Below are positions 1 to 11,552 of a DNA stretch of 64,000 bases, one piece after another. The translations under genes were made by a program, and so were the position numbers. The notes under the pieces were generated by a model, which did no database searches, was not told where the DNA came from, and worked only from the letters and a program-made list of their open reading frames with translations. The DNA comes from Aggregatibacter aphrophilus ATCC 33389 (GTDB lineage: Bacteria; Pseudomonadota; Gammaproteobacteria; Enterobacterales; Pasteurellaceae), in the NCBI RefSeq assembly GCF_900636915.1, contig NZ_LR134327.1:930001-994000 (forward strand). The letters are read 5' to 3'. Within the stretch, counting starts at the first letter, position 1. Each line of letters begins with the position of its first letter.

Positions 1-32
1 CTAAAGGGCCTATTTCATTGGGAAAAGATTGA

Positions 33-242
33 TTAAATCACTTCAACTTCAACCGCTGTCGGACCGCGTTGAGAGTCCTGCACGTTATACGCCACACGGT
101 CACCCTCATTTAAGGTGCGGAAATTGTTACCTACAATACCGGAAAAATGCACGAAAACATCTTTAGTGCCGTCTGCCGGAGCGATAAAACCAAAACCTTT
201 GGTTGAGTTAAACCATTTTACGGTGCCGTTTAATTTAGACAT
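33..242 (-). CDS. Cold-shock protein, CspA family
   Basis: A 69-residue single cold-shock domain, the usual family length. Both nucleic-acid-binding motifs are visible: KGFGFI at about residues 15-20 and VFVHF at about 29-33, after the typical start [12 protein letters not shown]. Such proteins bind single-stranded RNA or DNA in the cytoplasm and act as RNA chaperones in cold or stationary phase. The ATG at 242 follows a GGAAG ribosome-binding site. The nearest minus-strand structure upstream is the terminator at 514-546, so the gene probably has its own promoter. The family is certain; the paralogue (CspA, C, D or E type) is not, so I give no symbol. Confidence 0.93.
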   Translation of the reverse strand: MSKLNGTVKWFNSTKGFGFIAPADGTKDVFVHFSGIVGNNFRTLNEGDRVAYNVQDSQRGPTAVEVEVI

Positions 243-513
243 GTTGTCTTCCTTCTTCTTAAATAATGAAATTATGTGCTTTCAACAAGCACGAAACACT
301 AGCGATTTAACTTAAACAGAGATGGATATATATAGAATCTTCGAAGTACAAATTTAAAACTTGAATGAGGAAGAACCGAAATAACTAACTTACTGAAGTG
401 ATTGTCTAGCTTGGTGCGCATTAGAACACGCTCGGCCAAGGAAAACAACCTATTTTAGGAAATATCGTCTCTTGTCCGATCAGCGGGTTATATAACTATA
501 TGCGCCCAAAAGG
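243..513 (-). other. Leader and promoter region of the cold-shock gene
   Basis: About 270 bases without a gene. Read on the minus strand it leads into the cold-shock gene, and long leaders are usual for that family. An AT-rich TATATATA stretch near 326-335 is a possible -10 region. I see no convincing cold-box or other named element. Confidence 0.35.
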
Positions 514-546
514 AAAAATCCCATCAATTTGCATTGATAGGATTTT
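514..546 (-). terminator. Rho-independent terminator after tRNA-Ala
   Basis: On the minus strand an imperfect stem (AAATCCTATCAAT pairing with ATTGATGGGATTT around a GCAA loop) is followed by a T run. It lies just past the 3' end of tRNA-Ala and would end the gltX-tRNA-Ala transcript. Confidence 0.75.
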
Positions 547-552
547 GGAATT

Positions 553-628
<76 letters not shown>

Positions 629-706
629 GTAAGTGGCGGCTATGATAAATTCCGCCCCTTTGTCTGTCAATATTAAATTTTCAATTCGTCGCTATCAGAT
701 TAAATA

Positions 707-2149
707 TTAAGCATTTTGCCCGTTAATAAAATCAATAGCGCGTTGAATTCGGCTTAATACGCGCTCACGTCCGATTCCCACTAAGGTTACATCCATGGAA
801 GGCGACTGCCCTGCACCGGTCACCGCAACACGTAACGGCATACCGACTTTCCCCATGCCAGCCTCTAATTCGGCAGCGGTTTGTTCAATGGCTTCGTGAG
901 TAGAATGCAAATCCCAAGTGGAAAGTGCGGTCAGTTTTTCTTTTACTTTTTCAAGCGCTTCTACCGCACCCGCTTTGAAATGTTTTTTCACAGCAGCTTC
1001 ATCGAAAGCTTCAAACTCTTCAAAGAAATAACGACTGGCAAGCGCCATTTCACGTAAGGTTTTACAACGATCCGCAAGCATGGTGATGATTTCCGTTAAT
1101 GCCGGCCCGTTGGAAGTGTCAATGCCTAAATCCTGATATTGCCATGCTAAATGTTTCGCGACATAGTCTGCTGGCAATTCACGAATGTAATGATGGTTCA
1201 ACCACAATAATTTTTCGGTGTTAAAGGCACTGGCAGATTTACTCACTGAGTGTAAATCAAATAAATCAATCATTTCTTGGCGGGTGAAAATTTCCTGATC
1301 GCCGTGTCCCCAGCCCAAACGCACCAAATAGTTGATAAGCGCTTCCGGCAAATAACCTTCGTCACGATATTGCATAACGCTGACTGCGCCGTGACGTTTG
1401 GAAAGTTTTTGCCCATCATCCCCGTTAATCATGGAAACGTGCGCATACACCGGAATCGGCGCACCAAGAGCTTTCAAAATGTTAATTTGACGCGGGGTGT
1501 TATTAATATGGTCTTCACCGCGTACAACGTGAGTAATACCCATATCCCAGTCGTCCACCACCACGCAGAAGTTATAGGTCGGTGAGCCGTCGGTACGACG
1601 AATAATCAAGTCATCCAATTCGCTATTACTGATTTCAATGCGTCCACGTACCGCGTCATCAAATACCACAGAACCCTCAGTTGGATTTTTAAAACGCACC
1701 ACATGTGGTTCATCAGCAGAATGATTGTGTTCGTGCAAACAATGACGGTCATAACGCGGTTTTTCTTTATTTTGTTCTTGTGTATGACGTAATGTTTCCA
1801 AACGTTCTTTGGTGCAGTAACAACGGTATGCCAAACCTTGCTCAATCATTTGATCAATAACTTGGTTATAACGATCAAAGCGCTTGGTTTGATAGTATGG
1901 GCCGTACCCCCAAGCCAAATCTAACCATTCCATCGCTTCTAAAATGGCCTGTGTGGCTTCCGGTGTGGAACGCTCCAAATCGGTATCTTCAATACGCAAC
2001 ACAAATTCACCTTGGTTGTGTTTAGCGTATAACCAGGAATAAAGTGCAGTGCGCGCACCGCCAACGTGCAAATAACCAGTTGGACTCGGTGCAAAACGGG
2101 TGCGCACTTTCACGCTTGGATCTAAATTAAACAATGCTTCTAATTTCAT
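707..2149 (-). CDS. gltX: Glutamate--tRNA ligase
   Basis: 480 residues, full length for the bacterial enzyme, which charges tRNA-Glu using ATP in the cytoplasm. The class I signature [11 protein letters not shown] (the HIGH-motif equivalent) is at residues 21-31, and the KMSKS-type loop KLSKRHG is near residues 247-253. The C-terminal anticodon-binding region ends normally. The ATG at 2149 gives [10 protein letters not shown]; about nine residues precede the [13 protein letters not shown] block, a little more than in some relatives. It is divergent from the tRNA-Val array and upstream of tRNA-Ala, a cluster shared with enterobacteria. Confidence 0.98.
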   Translation of the reverse strand: MKLEALFNLDPSVKVRTRFAPSPTGYLHVGGARTALYSWLYAKHNQGEFVLRIEDTDLERSTPEATQAILEAMEWLDLAWGYGPYYQTKRFDRYNQVIDQMIEQGLAYRCYCTKERLETLRHTQEQNKEKPRYDRHCLHEHNHSADEPHVVRFKNPTEGSVVFDDAVRGRIEISNSELDDLIIRRTDGSPTYNFCVVVDDWDMGITHVVRGEDHINNTPRQINILKALGAPIPVYAHVSMINGDDGQKLSKRHGAVSVMQYRDEGYLPEALINYLVRLGWGHGDQEIFTRQEMIDLFDLHSVSKSASAFNTEKLLWLNHHYIRELPADYVAKHLAWQYQDLGIDTSNGPALTEIITMLADRCKTLREMALASRYFFEEFEAFDEAAVKKHFKAGAVEALEKVKEKLTALSTWDLHSTHEAIEQTAAELEAGMGKVGMPLRVAVTGAGQSPSMDVTLVGIGRERVLSRIQRAIDFINGQNA

Positions 2150-2273
2150 TTTATAACCTTTTTCTGTGCAAATAATTGTGCGACATTGTACTACGAGTTG
2201 TTTGAATTCATAAGGAAAAATCTGTTTTTATGCCTATTTTTAAAACAACCAACGGATTTTTGGCAAAAATTTG

Positions 2274-2301
2274 TTGACTGAAATCATTGAGCAATTATAA
2301 T
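2274..2301 (+). promoter_or_regulatory. Sigma-70 promoter of the tRNA-Val array
   Basis: TTGACT (2274-2279), a 16-base spacer and a perfect TATAAT (2296-2301) lie 18 bases before the first tRNA-Val. A GC-rich stretch (GCTCGC) right after the -10 is typical of stringently controlled stable-RNA promoters. Confidence 0.85.
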
Positions 2302-2319
2302 GCTCGCTCACAACATTGA

Positions 2320-2395
2320 GGGCGATTAGCTCAGTTGGGAGAGCACCTCCCTTACAAGGAGGGGGTCACTGGTTCGAGACCGGTATCGCCCACCA
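2320..2395 (+). tRNA. tRNA-Val (anticodon TAC), copy 1
   Basis: A 76-base cloverleaf with acceptor GGGCGAT, anticodon loop CTTACAA (anticodon TAC), T-arm GGTTCGAGACC and encoded CCA. It is first of four identical tandem copies and lies just downstream of a near-consensus promoter. Confidence 0.97.
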
Positions 2396-2432
2396 CTTTT
2401 AAGGTTTCTCAATGTTGTCAATGTAACGACGT

Positions 2433-2508
2433 GGGCGATTAGCTCAGTTGGGAGAGCACCTCCCTTACAAGGAGGGGGTCACTGGTTCGAGACCGGTATC
2501 GCCCACCA
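2433..2508 (+). tRNA. tRNA-Val (anticodon TAC), copy 2
   Basis: Identical over all 76 bases to the first copy, separated from it by a 37-base spacer. No new promoter is visible, so the array is probably one precursor cut by tRNA-processing nucleases. Confidence 0.97.
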
Positions 2509-2545
2509 CTTCTTTGCATACTTCCCTATTTTAAGATTCTAACGT

Positions 2546-2621
2546 GGGCGATTAGCTCAGTTGGGAGAGCACCTCCCTTACAAGGAGGGGGTCACTGGTT
2601 CGAGACCGGTATCGCCCACCA
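2546..2621 (+). tRNA. tRNA-Val (anticodon TAC), copy 3
   Basis: A third identical 76-base copy with encoded CCA, after a 37-base spacer whose sequence differs from the previous one. Confidence 0.97.
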
Positions 2622-2648
2622 CTTAAAATCTTAAAATACCGATTCGTC

Positions 2649-2724
2649 GGGCGATTAGCTCAGTTGGGAGAGCACCTCCCTTACAAGGAGGGGGTCACTG
2701 GTTCGAGACCGGTATCGCCCACCA
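2649..2724 (+). tRNA. tRNA-Val (anticodon TAC), copy 4
   Basis: A fourth identical 76-base copy, after a 27-base spacer. No clear terminator follows before the glycosyltransferase gene at 2836, so some read-through into that gene is possible. Confidence 0.97.
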
Positions 2725-2835
2725 CTCTACTTTCCATGTAATGTTTTCTCTTTCAAAGCCTTCCTGACGTTTATTCTTTTGGCGTAAAGTGATAAAGTAC
2801 AGCCAGTTTTTCAACAGAATAAATGGATTCATTTA

Positions 2836-3624
2836 ATGCAAAAAACAATAAAAAATCAGACCGCACTTTTAATTTCAAACGGCCTATTACGTTTAACCGG
2901 GAACATTGTCAAAATCTTAAGCTATCCTTTCCATGCACTTTTTCCGAAAAAGCGCTTTACGATTCCTGAATTCAGCCCGGCTAAACGCCAACCTAGCAAA
3001 CCAAGCAAAATTAATCGTGTCATTTGGCAAACCAACTACAGCAATAAAGTGACTTTGCCGATTTACTGCAACTATTTAGTCAACCGCCTATTTTCGTTAA
3101 GTTACGATTACCGCTATGTCAGCACTGAAGCGCGTAGCGACTATATTGAAAAATATGCCGACCCACGTACTTTTGCTGCCTATAGCCAACTCACGGATGG
3201 CGCTGCACAAGCGGATTTTTGGCGCTTATTCACACTTTATCAAGACGGCGGCATTTATATGGATATTGACGGACATCTCGTGGGTTGTTTGGATAATATG
3301 ATCGACCCGGAAGATGACGAAGTCCTCATCACCCGTCGCGGGCGTTACACCAACTTCTTTTTAGCCAGTCGCAAAGGCAATCCATTTTTAAAGGAAACCC
3401 TAGATATTATTGTAGATAACATTGAGAATCGTCGCATTGATGGTGGCGTGTTTGTTCTCACCGGCCCAGACACGTTAAATAGAGCCTTAGAAAACAAAGA
3501 GGTAAATACCCGCCGCGACAAACTCACTTGCGCCCAAGGGACCTTTGCCAATGAATATTTCCAATATATGGATAAAAAACGCGGCAAATGGATTCATGCC
3601 AAAAACGAAGATTTATTGAAATAG
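2836..3624 (+). CDS. Family 32-type glycosyltransferase (DXD sugar-binding family)
   Basis: 262 residues. The central block matches the DXD glycosyltransferase family that includes capsule and lipooligosaccharide transferases: [19 protein letters not shown] leads into MDIDG, with the metal- and sugar-nucleotide-binding DXD near residues 142-144. A hydrophobic, basic N-terminus could hold it at the inner membrane. It probably adds a sugar to a surface glycan; donor and acceptor cannot be read from the sequence. It stands alone between the tRNA-Val array and argH, with its own terminator. An uptake signal lies inside its first 15 codons (near 2860). ATG 2836 has only a weak ribosome-binding site, so the start is moderately sure. 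Confidence 0.85.
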   Translation: MQKTIKNQTALLISNGLLRLTGNIVKILSYPFHALFPKKRFTIPEFSPAKRQPSKPSKINRVIWQTNYSNKVTLPIYCNYLVNRLFSLSYDYRYVSTEARSDYIEKYADPRTFAAYSQLTDGAAQADFWRLFTLYQDGGIYMDIDGHLVGCLDNMIDPEDDEVLITRRGRYTNFFLASRKGNPFLKETLDIIVDNIENRRIDGGVFVLTGPDTLNRALENKEVNTRRDKLTCAQGTFANEYFQYMDKKRGKWIHAKNEDLLK

Positions 3625-3638
3625 TCGTCAATTAAACA

Positions 3639-3681
3639 AAAAATGCGATCGCAAAATGAATTTTTGTTGATCGCATTTTTT
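3639..3681 (+). terminator. Rho-independent terminator after the glycosyltransferase
   Basis: AAAAATGCGATC (to 3650) pairs with GATCGCATTTTT (from 3669) around an 18-base AT-rich loop, followed by T residues. It lies 15 bases past the stop codon. Confidence 0.8.
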
Positions 3682-3734
3682 CGTTATGTGATATATTTTT
3701 CACCAATTTTTTGTAATTTTAATCAGAGGATAGT

Positions 3735-5108
3735 ATGGCACTTTGGGGTGGACGCTTTACGCAAGCGGCGGACAAGCGTTTTAAAAATTTTAACGACTCA
3801 TTACGTTTTGACTATCGCCTTGCAGAGCAAGACATTGAAGGCTCTATCGGTTGGTCAAAAGCCTTAGTTTCTGTCAATATTTTAACGGCACAGGAACAGC
3901 AACAATTAGAACAAGCATTAAACGAATTATTAATCGAAGTGCGGTCGAATCCGCAAGCGATTTTGCAAGATGATGCCGAAGACATTCATAGTTGGGTGGA
4001 AAGTAAACTCATTGATAAAGTTGGCAATTTAGGTAAAAAACTGCACACCGGTCGTAGCCGTAATGACCAAGTGGCGCTCGACATCAAAATGTGGTGTAAA
4101 GAGCGGGTGGCCGAATTGCAACATTCCCTTCGCGAATTACAACGCAAATTAGTGCTCACCGCAGAAAATAACCAAGATGCCGTGATGCCGGGCTACACCC
4201 ACCTGCAACGTGCCCAACCGATCACTTTCGCTCATTGGTGTATGGCCTATGTGGAAATGTTGGATCGCGATTATTCCCGTTTAGCCGATGCTTACCGCCG
4301 CATGAACAGCTGTCCGCTAGGCAGTGGTGCCCTTGCCGGCACGGCGTATCCTATCGATCGCGAACAGCTCGCCAAAGATCTCGATTTCGCCTTTGCTACC
4401 CGTAACAGTTTGGACAGCGTATCCGACCGCGATCATATCGTTGAACTACTCTCTGCTGCCTCGCTGAGCATGGTGCATTTGTCCCGTTTCGCCGAAGATA
4501 TGATTATTTTCAACAGCGGCGAATCTAACTTTGTGGAACTCTCCGATCGCGTGACTTCCGGCTCCTCCCTCATGCCGCAAAAGAAAAACCCTGATGCTTG
4601 CGAATTAATTCGTGGTAAAGCGGGACGTGTTATCGGTGCGTTAAATGGTATGTTAATGACCTTAAAAGGTTTACCGTTAGCCTATAACAAAGATATGCAG
4701 GAAGACAAAGAAGGCATTTTCGATGCATTGGACACTTGGCAGGATTGCGTGGACATGGCAACCCTGGTGCTTGATGATATCAAAGTGAACGTGGAACGCA
4801 CCCGTGAATCTGCTCTCAAAGGCTACTCCAACGCCACCGAACTGGCCGATTATTTGGTTGCCAAAGGCGTTCCATTCCGCGATTCCCATCATATTGTGGG
4901 CGAAACCGTGGTATATGCTATTAAGCAACACAAAGCCTTAGAAGAATTGACGATTCCTGAATTTCGTCAATTCTGTGAAAAAGTGTCGGACGATGTATAC
5001 GACATTCTTTCCTTACAATCTTGCTTAGATAAACGCGCCGCCAAAGGCGGGGTATCTCCGTTATGTATCGCGGAAGCCATTGCAGAAGCAAAAATAAGAT
5101 TCGCCTAA
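3735..5108 (+). CDS. argH: Argininosuccinate lyase
   Basis: 457 residues, normal length. The enzyme splits argininosuccinate into arginine and fumarate, the last step of arginine synthesis, as a cytoplasmic tetramer. The fumarase/lyase signature [12 protein letters not shown], which carries the catalytic serine loop, is at about residues 276-287. HTGRSRNDQ and TPGYTHLQ-like blocks (here [12 protein letters not shown]) lie earlier. The N-terminus [16 protein letters not shown] is canonical and ATG 3735 follows AGAGGATAGT. An uptake signal lies in frame near 3938. It is followed by gdhA on the same strand after 228 bases of very A/T-rich sequence. Confidence 0.98.
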   Translation: MALWGGRFTQAADKRFKNFNDSLRFDYRLAEQDIEGSIGWSKALVSVNILTAQEQQQLEQALNELLIEVRSNPQAILQDDAEDIHSWVESKLIDKVGNLGKKLHTGRSRNDQVALDIKMWCKERVAELQHSLRELQRKLVLTAENNQDAVMPGYTHLQRAQPITFAHWCMAYVEMLDRDYSRLADAYRRMNSCPLGSGALAGTAYPIDREQLAKDLDFAFATRNSLDSVSDRDHIVELLSAASLSMVHLSRFAEDMIIFNSGESNFVELSDRVTSGSSLMPQKKNPDACELIRGKAGRVIGALNGMLMTLKGLPLAYNKDMQEDKEGIFDALDTWQDCVDMATLVLDDIKVNVERTRESALKGYSNATELADYLVAKGVPFRDSHHIVGETVVYAIKQHKALEELTIPEFRQFCEKVSDDVYDILSLQSCLDKRAAKGGVSPLCIAEAIAEAKIRFA

Positions 5109-5273
5109 CACTTTTCTTTCAAAAAACCAAATAAAATAAATTTCATATAACTAAAAAAAGCATTTTTTTAGAAAAAATATAAAACAGAACAAAAACAAGA
5201 AAAAATTTCATTATTTTTTTGTAAAAATATTTGAAACCGTATGATTTCCTGTTGCATAGTAATTCTGACTTAG

Positions 5274-6686
<1,413 letters not shown>

Positions 6687-6716
6687 AATCGTATAGAAAA
6701 AACATCATAAAATCCC

Positions 6717-6761
6717 ACCGCACTTTCTGTCGAATCAAGATGAAAGTGCGGTTATTTTTTT
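6717..6761 (+). terminator. Uptake-signal-pair terminator after gdhA
   Basis: Inverted uptake signals ACCGCACTTTC (6717-6727) and GAAAGTGCGGT (6742-6752) form an 11-bp perfect stem with a 14-base loop, followed by a T run. Confidence 0.85.
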
Positions 6762-6887
6762 CAGTAAAATTCGTTATTACACCAAACATTTTGTTCTAAA
6801 AATGCAGGCGCTTCCATATTGAATTTTGTTCGATTATCGTGTTAAATCGTCACTAAATCTAAGGTTATAAATATCAGGTAAAAAATC

Positions 6888-7652
6888 ATGTGCCAATTAT
6901 TAGGAATGAACTGTAACGTCCCGACAGATATCGTTTTTTCCTTTGAAGGCTTCCGCCATCGTGCTGGTTTAACCAACACCCATTCCGACGGTTTTGGGAT
7001 TACTTTTTTTGAAGGCAAAGGCATACGCGTTTTTCGCGACAACAAACCGGGTTATATTTCTCCTATCGCCGATTGTGTCAAACAATACAACATCAAATCC
7101 CTCAATGTCATTGCCCATATTCGCAAGGCGACCCAAGGTGATGTGAATATCGAAAACACCCATCCGTTTATTCGCGAAATTTGGGGCGAGAACTGGGTGT
7201 TCGCACACAATGGCAACTTAACCGAATTGCCCGATATGAGCGAATCCATCTGCTAACCAATCGGCACCACCGATTCCGAAACCGCCTTTTGCTATATTGC
7301 GGAACAATTAAAAAGTCGCTTTCGTAAAAAAACAAGCGAAGAACAAATTTTCGCCACAATCCAAGAAATCACTAATCAACTGGCGGAACACGGCACATTT
7401 AATTTTATTTTATCCAACGGCGAATGGATGATCGCCCGTTGTTCTACCAATTTACATTACATCACCCGCCAAGCGCCTTTCGGCAAGGCGCAACGCATTG
7501 ATGACGACGGCGTGATTGATTTTAGTAATTACGCTAAAGACGGCGACAAAGTCACCATCATTACCACAGCGCCGCTCACCAAAGACGAAGTGTGGACAAA
7601 AATGGAAAACGGCGGTTTCGTCTTTTTCAAAAACGGCGCCAAAGTTTGGTAA
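6888..7652 (+). pseudogene. Class II glutamine amidotransferase (YafJ-like), interrupted by a nonsense codon
   Basis: The reading frame begins MCQLLGMN, with the N-terminal nucleophile Cys2 of class II amidotransferases. It carries the usual blocks HSDGFGITFFEGKG, VIAHIRKATQG and ENTHPF..NWVFAHNG. An in-frame TAA at 7254-7256 (codon 123) stops translation after SESIC. The same frame then continues without any shift (PIGTTDSETAFCYIAEQL through CSTNLHYITRQAPFG) to a TAA at 7650-7652, giving 254 codons. That matches the roughly 255-residue length of the E. coli relative. A single CAA-to-TAA change explains the break. The second half contains ATG codons but no good start. It is most likely a recent null allele, or a base-calling error. 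The family's physiological role is not well defined. Confidence 0.85.
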
Positions 7653-7752
7653 ATCATCGGCACGCCGAGAACGGACGTCATTGATGACGGCACACTGGGT
7701 GAAAGTAAAGCGGCTTAAGTCTCGGTTAATCAATACATAAAATGACACAAAT

Positions 7753-7784
7753 AAAAAGTGCGGTGAAATTTCACCGCACTTTTT
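7753..7784. terminator. Perfect 32-bp uptake-signal palindrome, bidirectional terminator
   Basis: AAAAAGTGCGGTGAAA is followed at once by its exact reverse complement, so the 32 bases are a perfect palindrome containing two uptake signals. It separates two convergent genes (the amidotransferase pseudogene and dnaE), with T runs on both strands. Confidence 0.85.
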
Positions 7785-7799
7785 CTTCCTATTTATCAT

Positions 7800-10700
7800 T
7801 TATTCAAACTCCAATTCCACCGCACTTTCACCTAAAAACTCGACCAACTCGCCGAGGAGTTCATCGGTAGGATTGACCGACCATTGCACGCCCATTTTTA
7901 CTAAAGCGCGGCCTTGCGGGCTGAGATAGTAAATGTGGACGGGAAGTGTGTTGCCGCTGTAAGGCGCTAAAATGGCCTTGAACTGTTTAATAAATGTCGT
8001 GTTAATTTGCTCTTGATTCAGACAAATCGCCAAGCTCTTGGCATAACGGGCACGGGCTTCGTCAATCGTCATCAAATCCCGCACAGACATTCGCAAGCCT
8101 TGCGAGAAATCATCAAAACTTACCTGTCCCGACACCACGATCACGGTGTCTTTTTGCAATTTCTCACCGAATTTATCCAGCGTTTCGCCGAACAAGGTCA
8201 AATCCAAACGACCGGAGCGATCATCAATGGTAGCAATGCCAATGTGGTTACCTTTTTTGGTCACAGCAATACGCGTATTCACTACCAAACCGCTAGCGGT
8301 GCTCATTTGTCCGCGATAATTCGGTGTTAATTCTTTCAGGCGAACCGGGCTGTAATGGGACAATTCTTTTAAATAACGACTCACCGGATGGCTGCTGAGA
8401 TACAGTCCAAGAGTTTCCCGTTCACCGTCCAAGATGGTCTTTTCCGTCCAAGGGACAATATTGGCATAGGAATGTTCCACTTCCTCATTGGTTTCCGTCA
8501 ACACGCCGAACATATCCGTTTGCCCCAAGGCTTCGTCTTTAGCGTGTTGATCGGAGGCACGTAGCGCATCCTCCAGATTTCGCTGCAAGGCGGCACGATG
8601 CGGACCGAGTTTATCGAAAGCACCAGATTTAATCAGGCTTTCAAACGTGCGTCGATTGATTTTCTTTAAATCCACGCGGGCACATAAATCAAACAGATTT
8701 TTGAAAATACCGTCTTTCTCACGGGCTTCCACCAACGCAGCAATCGGCCCTTCGCCCACGCCTTTAATGGCACCGATACCATACACAATTTCGCCGTTTT
8801 CATTCACGCTAAAATGATGTTTCCCGGTGTTAATGTCAGGTGGAACGACCTTCAAGCCCATGCGCATACATTCGTCATACAAGCCAACGATTTTGTCGGT
8901 ATTATCCATTTCCGAAGTCATTACCGCCGCCATGAATTCGGCCGGGTAGTGCGCCTTCAGCCACAGGGTTTGATAAGAAACCAAAGCATAGGCGGCAGAG
9001 TGCGATTTGTTAAAGCCATAGCCCGCAAATTTTTCCACCAAATCAAAGATTTTCATGGAAAGATCGCCGTCCACGCCGTTTTTGATTGCCCCCTCTTCAA
9101 ATACGGAACGCTGTTTCGCCATTTCTTCCGGTTTTTTCTTACCCATCGCACGGCGCAATAAGTCCGCACCGCCCAGTGTGTAACCTGCCAACACTTGGGC
9201 AATTTGCATGACCTGCTCTTGATACAAAATAATGCCGTAGGTTGGCTCTAAAATTGGTTTAAGGGATTCATGTTGATAGTTGGCATCAGGGTAAGACACT
9301 TCTTCGCGCCCGTGTTTACGGTCGATAAAGTTATCCACCATGCCTGATTGCAATGGGCCTGGTCGGAACAAGGCTACCAACGCGATAATATCTTCAAAGC
9401 AGTCCGGCTTGAGGCGCTTAATCAAATCTTTCATGCCGCGCGATTCCAACTGGAATACCGCCGTGGTTTCGGCATTGAGCAACACTTCAAAAGATTGGTG
9501 ATCATCCAATGGGATAGTGTTGATATCCACCAACGGTTTGCCTTCTTTTTCCATGCGCGCGTTAATCATATCCAGCGCCCATTTGATGATGGTTAAGGTA
9601 CGTAAGCCTAAGAAGTCAAACTTCACCAAACCAGCATATTCCACGTCATTTTTATCGAAGTGGGTGACCGGATGTTTACCTTCCGAATCGCAATACAGCG
9701 GCGAGAAATCCGTAATTAGTGTCGGCGAAATCACCACACCACCGGCATGCTTACCGGCATTTCGTGTGACGCCTTCCAGCTTACATGCCATGTCAATAAT
9801 GGCTCGTACTTCTTCATCGGCATCGTAAATTTCCTGCAATTTTGGCTCTGCTTCAAACGCTTTGGCGAGCGTCATGCCAGGATCAGGTGGTACTAGTTTA
9901 GAAATACGATCCACAAAGCCATAAGGTTGTCCCAGCACCCGCCCCACATCGCGAATTACCGCTTTTGCCGCCATGGTACCGAACGTAATAATTTGCGACA
10001 CCGCACCGCGTCCATACATTTCGGCGACGTGTTCAATCACGCAGTCGCGTCCGTCCATACAGAAATCCACGTCAAAGTCAGGCATGGAAACCCGTTCCGG
10101 ATTAAGGAAACGCTCAAAAAGCAAATCGAATTCCAACGGATCCAAATCGGTAATTTTTAACGCATACGCCACCAAAGAACCTGCGCCAGAACCCCGCCCC
10201 GGGCCCACCGGAATATTGTTATCTTTTGACCATTGGATAAATTCCATCACGATCAAAAAGTACCCCGGGAAGCCCATTTGGTTGATCACATCCAATTCCA
10301 CCTGCAAGCGTTCATCATATTCCGGACGGCGCTCAGTACGCACTTTTTCATCAGGGAACAACACTTTGAGGCGCTCTTCCAAGCCCTCTTTGGCGCGTTT
10401 CACAAGGTAATCTTCGGTGCTTAAATCACCGGTAGGAAATTGCGGTAAGAAATATTCGCCCAATCGAATGGTCACGTTACAACGTTGGGCAATTAACAGC
10501 GTATTCTCCAAAGCGCTTGGCACGTCGGCAAATAGCTCGCACATTTCCTGCTCGGAGCGAAAATATTGTTGATGCGTATAAAGTTTTGGACGTTTCGGAT
10601 CGTCTAACGTGAAACCATCATGAATAGCCACACGAATTTCATGGGCTTCAAAATCGTCAGCCTGTAAAAAGCACACATCATTTGTTGCCACCACCGGCAA

Positions 10701-11276
10701 CTGCTCCCGTTCAGCCAGTTCTAACGCGGCTTGAATATAACGTTCTTCATCAGGACGACCGGTACGGGTGAGGGTAAGATAAAAATGATCGGGGAAAAAT
10801 TCACGGTAAAAATCCACCGCACTTTTCAGTTCGTCGGCATTATTTCTTAACAGTTTTCTGCCCACATCCCCACGAACACCGCCGGATAAAATAATGATGC
10901 CATCTTTGTGCTCCACCAACCATTGTTGATCGATGTATGGCAAATCGGAATAGCCCCGCTCATACGCACGGGAAAGTAATAATGTGATGTTTTTATAGCC
11001 TTCGTTATTTTTTGCCAACAAGGTTAAATGGAAAGGCTCATCACCACATAGTTCGCTTTTCACCAACACATCGGCACCGATAATCGGCTTCACGCCCGAA
11101 GACAGCGCTTCGCCGTAAAACCGCACCAAACCGCAAAAGTTGGTGAAATCCGTCAACGCCATCGCTACCATGTTGTTTTCTACACAGGCTTTCACCAACG
11201 GTTTCACCTTGGCGATACCGTCAATCATGGAAAAATCACTATGAACCTGCAAATGAACAAAACGTGGCTGCGACAT
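7800..11276 (-). CDS. dnaE: DNA polymerase III alpha subunit
   Basis: About 1158 residues, the catalytic subunit of the replicative polymerase. The PHP domain is N-terminal ([10 protein letters not shown], then [10 protein letters not shown]). The polymerase acidic motif PDFDVDFC lies near residue 400, and the [16 protein letters not shown] block precedes it. A helix-hairpin-helix and OB-fold C-terminus ([24 protein letters not shown]) follows. I start at the ATG at 11276 ([14 protein letters not shown]), which aligns with E. coli MSEPRFVHLRVHSD and has AAGGA five bases upstream. The ATG at 11282 overlaps that ribosome-binding site. Upstream lies a short dispersed repeat with an uptake signal. 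Confidence 0.98.
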   Translation of the reverse strand: MSQPRFVHLQVHSDFSMIDGIAKVKPLVKACVENNMVAMALTDFTNFCGLVRFYGEALSSGVKPIIGADVLVKSELCGDEPFHLTLLAKNNEGYKNITLLLSRAYERGYSDLPYIDQQWLVEHKDGIIILSGGVRGDVGRKLLRNNADELKSAVDFYREFFPDHFYLTLTRTGRPDEERYIQAALELAEREQLPVVATNDVCFLQADDFEAHEIRVAIHDGFTLDDPKRPKLYTHQQYFRSEQEMCELFADVPSALENTLLIAQRCNVTIRLGEYFLPQFPTGDLSTEDYLVKRAKEGLEERLKVLFPDEKVRTERRPEYDERLQVELDVINQMGFPGYFLIVMEFIQWSKDNNIPVGPGRGSGAGSLVAYALKITDLDPLEFDLLFERFLNPERVSMPDFDVDFCMDGRDCVIEHVAEMYGRGAVSQIITFGTMAAKAVIRDVGRVLGQPYGFVDRISKLVPPDPGMTLAKAFEAEPKLQEIYDADEEVRAIIDMACKLEGVTRNAGKHAGGVVISPTLITDFSPLYCDSEGKHPVTHFDKNDVEYAGLVKFDFLGLRTLTIIKWALDMINARMEKEGKPLVDINTIPLDDHQSFEVLLNAETTAVFQLESRGMKDLIKRLKPDCFEDIIALVALFRPGPLQSGMVDNFIDRKHGREEVSYPDANYQHESLKPILEPTYGIILYQEQVMQIAQVLAGYTLGGADLLRRAMGKKKPEEMAKQRSVFEEGAIKNGVDGDLSMKIFDLVEKFAGYGFNKSHSAAYALVSYQTLWLKAHYPAEFMAAVMTSEMDNTDKIVGLYDECMRMGLKVVPPDINTGKHHFSVNENGEIVYGIGAIKGVGEGPIAALVEAREKDGIFKNLFDLCARVDLKKINRRTFESLIKSGAFDKLGPHRAALQRNLEDALRASDQHAKDEALGQTDMFGVLTETNEEVEHSYANIVPWTEKTILDGERETLGLYLSSHPVSRYLKELSHYSPVRLKELTPNYRGQMSTASGLVVNTRIAVTKKGNHIGIATIDDRSGRLDLTLFGETLDKFGEKLQKDTVIVVSGQVSFDDFSQGLRMSVRDLMTIDEARARYAKSLAICLNQEQINTTFIKQFKAILAPYSGNTLPVHIYYLSPQGRALVKMGVQWSVNPTDELLGELVEFLGESAVELEFE

Positions 11277-11298
11277 AAACATCCTTAAAATAACAAAA

Positions 11299-11346
11299 AA
11301 GTGCGGTCACAAAATCCAAAGGATTTTGAACGTTGGCTCTACTAAC
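11299..11346. repeat. Short dispersed repeat linked to an uptake signal, copy 1
   Basis: Begins with the uptake signal AAGTGCGGTCACAAAA, continues through a small hairpin (AATCC/GGATT), then TTTTGAACGTTGGCTCT. The same two conserved blocks, with a different hairpin between them, occur on the other strand at 24858-24905 upstream of mnmE. It lies in the leader of dnaE. I see no open reading frame or transposase. Confidence 0.7.
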
Positions 11347-11552
11347 AGTGGCGAAGCCATAAATTATCGCTTTAGCGATGACGCATAATTTTAACGGTAT
11401 TTTTAGGGGAATTGTAGAGATAATTTGCCGCTGTTTATCAGACTGGCCAAACGTACAATAAATCCCCACAAAACACGGTTTTATTGCTAGAGTTTTGATC
11501 TTCAATCGGCTATATTAGCGCACAACTGTTAGCTGATTTTGGATTTTTAACC

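Noticed and set aside
2320..2724. tRNA-Val array as an integration site or degraded mobile element
   Set aside because: All four tRNAs are intact and identical, no integrase or partial tRNA copy follows, and the cluster matches the conserved gltX neighbourhood.
7653..7718. Extension of the amidotransferase frame past TAA 7650 to a further TAA at 7716
   Set aside because: The family length (about 255 residues) is already reached at 7650, so I treat that stop as the natural end rather than a second nonsense mutation.
11239..11505. 88-residue frame upstream of dnaE on the minus strand
   Set aside because: It overlaps dnaE, crosses the dispersed repeat and has no recognisable features.
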